Assembly: GCF_052119585.1 (NCBI RefSeq)
Contig: NZ_JBGQOJ010000042.1
Location: 1 to 10,681, forward strand
Length of the DNA: 10,681 bases
Direction of reading: 5' to 3'
DNA from: JBGQOJ01 sp052119585
Lineage (GTDB): Bacteria > Pseudomonadota > Alphaproteobacteria > Rhodobacterales > Rhodobacteraceae
Below are positions 6,310-10,681 of this stretch, in pieces (positions within the stretch are counted from its first letter, which is position 1; each line of letters opens with the position of its first letter). The notes beneath the pieces were generated by a model. It saw only the letters and a program-made list of their open reading frames with translations. It was not told the origin of the DNA and made no database searches. Made by a program: the position numbers and the translations under genes.

Positions 6310-7347
6310 ATGAAAATTGCGACATTTACCTATGCCACCGCACTGGCGATTATGCTCGGCTGGCTGCTCTGGATCGGCAAGCCCGTGCTGCTGCCGGTGC
6401 TGGCCGCAGTCATCGCAATCTACGTGCTTTCGGAGGCGACTATCTGGCTGGCAAAACTGCCGGTCCTGCGACATGCGCCCAGCTGGATGTTGCGACTGAT
6501 CCTGCTGGCGGGATTTTCTTTCGCGCTGTTCGTGCTCGGGCTGTTCATCACCAACGGCCTCGCACGGGTGCTGGATGCAATGCCCAGATACGAGAAAAAC
6601 CTCGATACTCTGGTGGCGCGCTACGCCGCCACCTTCGGGTTCGAGGGCGAGCCTACGTGGCTCATGGTGCAGAACGCAACCATCGACCAGATCAACACTG
6701 CCGCATGGATTCCCACGATCCTGAGCAACCTGCGCGGCTTTGGCAGCACTTTTTTCTTCATCGTGCTCTATGCTTCGTTTCTGTTTGCTGAGCGTACCCA
6801 GTTCGCCACAAAGTTCGCCCTTGCCATTCGCGACGTGGCGCAGCGCGACCAGACGATGGCGATCATTAACCGCATCAACGACCGTGTCGGCACCTACCTC
6901 TTGGTAAAGACGATGATCAACATCATTCTCGGCCTGTTGTCCTACGTCGTGCTTTTGGCCATCGGTATTGAGTTCGCTCTGGTCTGGGCAATCCTGATCG
7001 CGGTTCTGAACTATATCCCTTACGTCGGCTCGCTGATCGCGGTGATCTTCCCCGTGCTGATCAGCCTCGCGCAATTCGGCGCGCTGGCCATGGCGGCGAC
7101 CACGCTGGTGACACTCGCCTTTCTGCAAACCTTTGTCGCATCCTACCTGGAGCCTAGGATGATGGGGCGAACGTTTAACCTCTCGCCGCTTGTGGTGCTG
7201 CTCGCGCTTGCGTTCTGGACGGCGCTCTGGGGCTTGCCAGGAGCGCTCCTCGCGGTTCCGCTCACCTCAAGCCTCGTGATCGTTCTGGCCGAGTTCAAGT
7301 CCGCTCGGCCCTTCGCTATCATGCTCTCGGCAAACGGACAGCTCTGA
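6310..7347 (+). CDS. AI-2E family transporter (TqsA/YdiK/PerM-like membrane protein), 345 aa
   Basis: This is a multi-pass inner-membrane protein of the AI-2E transporter family, whose members export autoinducer-2, ions or other small molecules; the substrate cannot be read from sequence. Hydrophobic segments follow the family plan. Two lie at residues 7-45 and one at about 60-85. A soluble stretch at about 86-140 precedes a segment with STFFFIVLYASFLFAE. Then comes a long hydrophobic run with LVKTMINIILGLLSYVV and the family motif VLNYIPYVGSLIAV. The C-terminal signature YLEPRMMGRTFNLSPLVVLL ends with LWGLPGALLAVPLT. I chose the ATG at 6310 because family proteins begin shortly before the first membrane pair. 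The frame is open back to 6166, but the extra 48 residues are atypical. Neither start has a strong ribosome site. It is host-like cargo inside the phage region. Confidence 0.85.
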   Translation: MKIATFTYATALAIMLGWLLWIGKPVLLPVLAAVIAIYVLSEATIWLAKLPVLRHAPSWMLRLILLAGFSFALFVLGLFITNGLARVLDAMPRYEKNLDTLVARYAATFGFEGEPTWLMVQNATIDQINTAAWIPTILSNLRGFGSTFFFIVLYASFLFAERTQFATKFALAIRDVAQRDQTMAIINRINDRVGTYLLVKTMINIILGLLSYVVLLAIGIEFALVWAILIAVLNYIPYVGSLIAVIFPVLISLAQFGALAMAATTLVTLAFLQTFVASYLEPRMMGRTFNLSPLVVLLALAFWTALWGLPGALLAVPLTSSLVIVLAEFKSARPFAIMLSANGQL

Positions 7348-7551
7348 GTCTGGGAGCGTTAGCCATGTCCTTGTCTCGCATCTCTTTGCCGCTGGTGACC
7401 TGCAATCTGTACTCACCGTGGGTGGTACCAAGCGGGGCAGACCCCAGCACGACGGGCAGAAAAGGGCTGACTGCCGCCGGCTACACCTACAGAATCGCAG
7501 CTTATCTGACTGCAGAAGGCCTCAAAACACCACCCAGCTTTGGAATAACAA

Positions 7552-7969
7552 ATGCCCACCCCCCGCGAAACCATCCTCACCGCGCTGCAGGCGCGGTTGC
7601 ACAGCATTCCTTATGTGATCGTCCTGCGCGGCGGGGTCCTGCCGGAACGCGTGCCGGCCGCTGGCTTGCTGATGCGATGGCGATCCCGGCGCGCCCGGCG
7701 TGACGCTCTCGCCGCTGATGTACCATTACCAGCACCGCGCCGAGATCGAGGCGGTGGTCCAGACTTCGGATCGCGACGCCGCATTTGATGCCCTGTGCGC
7801 CAGCATCGGCACGGTGATCACTGCGGATCCCACCTTGGGTGGTCTCTGTGACTGGCTCGAGGCGGAAGCGCCGCAGCCGGTCGATCTGCCCGTGGAGGGT
7901 GCGGTGAGCCTGAAGGCGGCGGTGATACCGGTTGTGCTGCACTATGCTGTCAGCACGTCTCTCGGCTGA
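7552..7969 (+). pseudogene. Phage tail-completion-like protein ('acyl-CoA transferase' of Rhodobacteraceae prophages), frameshifted
   Basis: The gene opens MPTPRETILTALQARLHSIP, continues VLRGGVLPERVPAAGLLM, then loses frame at 7675. The expected continuation, DGDPGAPGVTLSPLMYHYQH and then RAEIEAVVQ, is read in the next frame to the TGA at 7969, ending LKAAVIPVVLHYAVSTSLG. One extra base at 7675 (or two missing) explains it; the span is 3n+1 bases. As I recall, such proteins follow DUF6441 and precede the tail tube in these prophages and are often mislabelled 'acyl-CoA transferase'. By position they are more likely tail terminator/completion proteins. If restored the product would be about 138 aa. 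The ribosome site GGA lies about eight bases upstream. The gene converges with the bactofilin gene, with only eleven bases between stops. Confidence 0.75.
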
Positions 7970-7980
7970 TCCGCCCTGCG

Positions 7981-8364
7981 TTATGTGCCGATCGCTGGTT
8001 GCGTTGTTTTCGACAGCGCGCCCTCGATCTGCGCACCGCTGTCTATATTGAGGCGTTCGTAGCGGATGTCGGCGGTCACGCGTGCGGAGGGCTTGAGCGC
8101 GACGTTGACCGCCGACACTGTTCCGATAAGCCGGCCGTCTATGGTGACATGTCGGGCCCGGACATTGCCGTTGATCTGACCTTGTGATCCGAGCACCAGC
8201 GTATCGGCCGTCACATCGCCTGTGATCAGGCAGTCCAGATCCAGAATGCCGTCACAGGTTAGATTGCCGTCGATGATGATACCACTGTGGATCATCGAGC
8301 GCTTGCGGTCCTTGTTGTTCGACGCTGCATCGGCTGCAGGTGACGGGGCGGGCTTCTTGAACAT
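7981..8364 (-). CDS. Bactofilin family protein (polymer-forming cytoskeletal), 127 aa
   Basis: After a short, probably disordered N-terminus (MFKKPAPSPAADAASNNKDR), residues about 25-118 form the bactofilin beta-helix domain. Short repeats of hydrophobic residues and glycines can be seen: GIIIDGNLTCDGILDLD, ITGDVTADTLVLGSQGQING, VTIDGRLIGTVSA, NIDSGAQIEGAL. Bactofilins polymerise without nucleotides into filaments that act in cell shape, stalk and wall-synthesis positioning. The small size and single domain are normal. The start at 8364 has AGGA eleven bases upstream. The gene lies against the direction of the phage tail genes, neatly between the tail-completion-like and tail tube genes. The partner peptidase (M23 type) often found next to bactofilins is absent. 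It is therefore probably carried cargo. Confidence 0.85.
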   Translation of the reverse strand: MFKKPAPSPAADAASNNKDRKRSMIHSGIIIDGNLTCDGILDLDCLITGDVTADTLVLGSQGQINGNVRARHVTIDGRLIGTVSAVNVALKPSARVTADIRYERLNIDSGAQIEGALSKTTQPAIGT

Positions 8365-8418
8365 TGCTTGATCGGTCCTGATTGTTTGGATGAGACACTA
8401 GCGACAGCTTTTCCCCCG

Positions 8419-8436
8419 GGGTCAAGGCCTTGACCC
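8419..8436. terminator. 18-bp perfect palindrome upstream of the tail tube gene
   Basis: The sequence GGGTCAAGGCCTTGACCC is its own reverse complement and can form a 7-bp stem with a GGCC loop, followed by TTTATAG on the plus strand. It could end plus-strand transcription or be an operator. On the minus strand its TTGACC could also serve as a -35 element for the bactofilin gene. I cannot choose between these. Confidence 0.45.
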
Positions 8437-8469
8437 TTTATAGACATCCCCCAACCGAAAGAAAAAACC

Positions 8470-9409
8470 ATGGCACGAGCCCAAGGGGCGCGGGCGCAGA
8501 TGGCGCTTGCGTTCGAGACGACATATGGCACGCCGCCGCTGGGCGGATACACGCGGATGCCCTTTGCCAGCACTTCGCTCGGATCCGAGCAGCCGTTGCA
8601 GGCGTCCGAGCTTCTGGGCTACGGGCGCGACCCGTTGGCGCCGCTGAAGGATGCGGTGACGGCGGACGGCGATGTGTCGGTGCCGATCGATGCGGCGGCC
8701 TTCGGGTTCTGGCTGAAGGCCGCGTTCGGCGCGCCGGTGACCACGGGGGTCGGACCTTACACGCAAGAGTTCCGTTCGGGCAACTGGGTGCTGCCGTCCT
8801 TCGCGATCGAGACCGGCATGCCGGAGGTGCCGCGCTATGCGATGTATGCGGGCTGCATGGTTGATGCCTTGAGATGGCAGATGGCGCGCTCGGGGCTTTT
8901 GACCGCCAGCGCCAGTATCGTGGCGCAGGGCGAGACGATCGGCACCTCGTCCTCGGCGGGCGCGCTGGCCGCGCTTGATCTGGTGCGCTTCGGCCCTTTC
9001 AACGGGGCCATCACCCGCAATGCAGTGCCGATCGGCAATATCGTGTCCGCCGATATCAATTATCGCCAATAACCTCGACCGGATCGAGACGATCCGGGCC
9101 GATGGCAAGATCGACGGTGCGGATCCGTCGATCGCGGCGCTGACCGGCAGCGTTGCGGTGCGCTTTGCCGACCAGACGCTGGTCAATCAGGCGATCAACG
9201 GCGAGGCTTGCGAGCTGGAGTTCTCTTACAATCTGGCCACCGGCGAGAGCCTGACGCTGACGGCCCATGCGGTCTATCTGCCGCGTCCGCGCATCGAGAT
9301 CGCGGGGCCACAGGGCGTGCAGGCGACATTCGACTGGCAGGCGGCGGCGGACGCCGTGGCGGACCGGATGTGCACGGTCACGCTGGTCAATGATGTGGCG
9401 GCTTACTGA
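8470..9409 (+). pseudogene. Phage tail tube protein, frameshifted near the C-terminal third
   Basis: The first 200 codons (MARAQGARAQMALAFETTYG ..., with PFASTSLGSEQPLQASELLG and VPIDAAAFGFWLKAAFGAP) match the tail tube proteins of Rhodobacteraceae prophages, probably the 'phage tube 2' group. These build the inner tube of a long non-contractile tail. The frame ends at a TAA at 9070-9072 after ADINYRQ. An extra C at 9064 accounts for this: without it the sequence reads INY-A-NNLDRIETIRADGK and continues through DPSIAALTGSVAVRFADQTL and YLPRPRIEIAGPQGVQATFD to the TGA at 9409. The repaired product would be 312 aa. The upstream ribosome site is weak (GAAAGAAA). A virion tail would not form if only the short product is made. 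Confidence 0.85.
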
Positions 9410-9509
9410 TGAGGTTCGCCCGTTGGCTTCCGGTGCCTGTCCAAGCTTCTGTGCGAGTTTCTGTGCGGGTGTCGGCTCGCCGGATTTGGACCTGATATTG
9501 TCTCTCGTG

Positions 9510-9535
9510 GTGGCCGACCGGATCCGGTCGGCCAC
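9510..9535. terminator. 26-bp perfect palindrome between converging tail tube and wrbA genes
   Basis: The half GTGGCCGACCGGA (9510-9522) is followed directly by its exact reverse complement (9523-9535). It lies 101 bases after the tail tube stop and 21 bases past the wrbA stop, between converging genes. A bidirectional terminator is the simplest reading, although neither side has a T-run. Confidence 0.5.
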
Positions 9536-9556
9536 AATAGCAATCAGCCGTTGCAA

Positions 9557-10150
9557 TCACTTGGCAAGTTTTGTGGTCAGATCGACCAGGCGGCGCGCTT
9601 GATGGGCCACGGATTTACGCCCCGTTTCGTCAAGCTCTCCGGGTTGCGCCGAGAATCCGTAGGGATTGCCGCCGTCCTCGGACTTCACCGGATCTGTGTA
9701 CCCGGGGGCGATCGGTATCATCCCGAAATGCATGGCCGAAACATAGGTCTGCTGAATGGCGCCTTCGGTGCCTCCGTTGCGGTTCTGCGCTGTCGCCGAG
9801 GCGGTGATGGTCTTGCCCGCCAGAGAGCCCGCCATCCAAAGTCCGCCCAGAGTGTCCAGCCACGCGCGGGTCTGGCTGGCCATACCGCCGAACCGGGTCG
9901 GACTGGAGAGATAGAACCCATCCGCCCACAGCAGATCTTCGTTCGAGATTTTGTCGATATCGGCCATGCGGTCGGCCTGTGCCTTCCATGCCTCCTGGCT
10001 CGCGACAACCGCATCGGGCGCCGTTTCCGGAATACGGCGCAGACGGACTTCGGCACCGGCGGCCTCAGCCGCTTCGGCCGCCGCAACGGCAATGCCGTGA
10101 TTGGTGCCATAGGTCGAATAGAAGACGACGACGATCTTGGACTTGGTCAT
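9557..10150 (-). CDS. wrbA: NAD(P)H:quinone oxidoreductase, WrbA family flavoprotein, 197 aa
   Basis: WrbA proteins bind FMN as tetramers and reduce quinones by two electrons using NAD(P)H, limiting redox cycling under oxidative stress; they are cytosolic. The protein has the flavodoxin-like start MTKSKIVVVFYSTYGTNHG, with the FMN phosphate loop at STYGTNHG (residues 11-18). The family core follows: SPTRFGGMASQTRAWLDTLG (about residues 82-101), GGLW, then GKTITASATAQNRNGG, HFGMIPIAPGY and PYG. The length is that of E. coli WrbA (198 aa). I chose the ATG at 10150 because AAAGGAG lies eight bases upstream; the longer frame to 10201 crosses that site. The loop is YSTYGTNHG instead of the usual YSMYGH, so it may be a divergent subgroup. 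It lies opposite to the phage genes and separates tail tube from chaperone. Confidence 0.88.
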   Translation of the reverse strand: MTKSKIVVVFYSTYGTNHGIAVAAAEAAEAAGAEVRLRRIPETAPDAVVASQEAWKAQADRMADIDKISNEDLLWADGFYLSSPTRFGGMASQTRAWLDTLGGLWMAGSLAGKTITASATAQNRNGGTEGAIQQTYVSAMHFGMIPIAPGYTDPVKSEDGGNPYGFSAQPGELDETGRKSVAHQARRLVDLTTKLAK

Positions 10151-10287
10151 GGGACATGCTCCTTTTAAATCAAATCGCAGATCAATGGCTATCACAGCCA
10201 ATCGGCCATGTCGTGATGCATGGCCGCATGTGCCTTGTGCGCCTGTTCACATACGCCCTTCACTCTTTCTTTTTCTTTGAGGTTTCC

Positions 10288-10681
10288 ATGCTGCGTCTGA
10301 CCCTTTCCACCGAGCCGCGCTGGCTGGATCTTGGCCACGGTGTCCGGCTGCGGGTGGCGCCCTTGTCGACGGCGGTGATGATGGCCGCGCGCAGTGATCC
10401 GGCGATTGCCGCGGCAGCAGAGGCGGGCCTGTCGAATGAAGACCTCGCCTGCGTGGTCGCCAAGGCGATCGCGCGGATCGTGGTGCGCGACTGGGAGGGC
10501 GTCGGCGACGAGACCGGCCTGCCGCTGCCGCTCTCGCCCGAGGGTCTGGATGCGCTTCTCGAGGTCTGGCCGATCTTCGAGGCGTTCCAGACGGATTATG
10601 TCGTGGGAGGCTTGATCCTGGACGCGGAAAAAAACGGCTTACCGCCCTTGCCGACTGGGAGTTCGGCGGGGGCGGCGCGTA
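10288..10681 (+). CDS. Phage tail assembly chaperone (gpG-like), 3' end outside window
   Basis: The ATG at 10288 follows TTGAGG with five bases between. The 131 codons present read MLRLTLSTEPRWLDLGHGVR, an Ala-rich helical middle (AARSDPAIAAAAEAGLSNED), VRDWEGVGDETGLPLPLSPE, then LLEVWPIFEAFQTDYVVGGL. This fits the small tail assembly chaperones that follow the tail tube gene in Rhodobacteraceae prophages. Such chaperones coat the tape measure protein during tail assembly and are not in the final virion. The frame stays open to the edge. Codons 114-116 (GAA AAA AAC) form a slippery site followed by a hairpin, so a longer -1 product (gpGT-like) is likely. Unlike the three upstream tail genes, no disruption is seen here. 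Confidence 0.78.
   Translation, partial: MLRLTLSTEPRWLDLGHGVRLRVAPLSTAVMMAARSDPAIAAAAEAGLSNEDLACVVAKAIARIVVRDWEGVGDETGLPLPLSPEGLDALLEVWPIFEAFQTDYVVGGLILDAEKNGLPPLPTGSSAGAAR
10629..10675 (+). promoter_or_regulatory. Predicted programmed -1 ribosomal frameshift signal
   Basis: A AAA AAC (10629-10635) is in phase X XXY YYZ with the chaperone frame. A 6-base spacer (GGCTTA) leads to a 13-bp stem. The arms are 10642-10654 (CCGCCCTTGCCGA) and 10663-10675 (TCGGCGGGGGCGG), with two G-U pairs and an 8-base loop. After slipping, the -1 frame reads KKRLTALADWEFGGGGA and is open to the window edge. Slippery heptamer, spacer and stem all match known -1 signals. The 0 frame is also open to the edge, so the lengths of both products are unknown. 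Confidence 0.65.

Larger units (their letters stand above)
1740..10681 (+). mobile_element. Decaying prophage: virion structural cassette with interspersed cargo genes
   Basis: Six plus-strand genes follow the standard order of a long-tailed phage: major capsid, head-tail joining, DUF6441, tail-completion-like, tail tube, tail assembly chaperone. Three are frameshifted. Non-phage genes occupy four of the five junctions. No integrase, terminase, portal, protease or attachment site is visible, and the cassette continues past the right edge. The left limit near 1740 is approximate. It is placed where the minus-strand accessory operon ends and a pyrimidine-rich leader before the capsid gene begins. 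Confidence 0.72.

Noticed and set aside
6154..7128. Long minus-strand frame of 324 codons opposite the AI-2E transporter.
   Set aside because: It is rich in Gln, Arg, His and Asp, as expected antisense to hydrophobic codons; the plus strand has clear family motifs.
7348..7551. Short frames after the transporter, considered as a transposase or tail remnant.
   Set aside because: No motif, no ribosome site and no inverted ends could be found.
8422..9186. Minus-strand frame of 254 codons opposite the tail tube gene.
   Set aside because: Arg/His-rich shadow; the plus strand carries a recognisable tail tube protein.
10186..10200. TGGCT-ATCAC-AGCCA dyad upstream of wrbA, a possible operator.
   Set aside because: Five-base arms occur by chance too often, and no regulator is encoded nearby.
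1..10681. CRISPR array, tRNA, rRNA, complete insertion sequence or toxin-antitoxin pair.
   Set aside because: No spaced repeats, cloverleaf, rRNA-like sequence, transposase motif or convincing toxin-antitoxin pair was seen on either strand.

Overview
The window looks like high-GC alphaproteobacterial DNA, most likely Rhodobacteraceae (Paracoccus/Rhodobacter/roseobacter type). The codon use and the phage structural proteins both point that way. It is an accessory region built around a worn siphophage-type prophage structural cassette.

Region 1 (1-1688, all minus strand) is a tight run of small accessory genes of the plasmid/integrative-element kind: a DUF6900-like protein, a 73-aa protein, a 101-aa 'MSTRAQ' protein, a 52-aa ORF joined by an ATGA overlap, a 115-aa protein, and a DUF3489 gene cut short by a 10-bp tandem repeat.

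Region 2 (about 1740-10681, plus strand) holds phage virion genes in the usual order: lambda gpE-like major capsid, head-tail joining protein, DUF6441 protein, a tail-completion-like protein (often labelled 'acyl-CoA transferase' in this lineage), tail tube, and tail assembly chaperone, which runs off the window. Three of these six (DUF6441, tail-completion-like, tail tube) carry frameshifts. The capsid and head-tail genes are open, and so is the visible part of the chaperone. The upstream head genes (terminase, portal, protease, decoration) are absent from the window.

Every junction between successive phage genes except capsid/head-tail holds non-phage DNA: a 137-aa minus-strand protein; a 3.3-kb block with an exported protein, a DUF4168 protein and an AI-2E-family transporter; a bactofilin; and a WrbA-type flavoprotein. 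Four of these six inserted genes face against the phage genes. Palindromes lie at or near several junctions. The inserts are probably moron-like or host cargo in a decaying prophage.

The best single signal is at the right end. The tail assembly chaperone has an in-phase A AAA AAC slippery heptamer, a 6-nt spacer and a 13-bp stem-loop. This fits programmed -1 frameshifting, as known for tail assembly chaperones of long-tailed phages.
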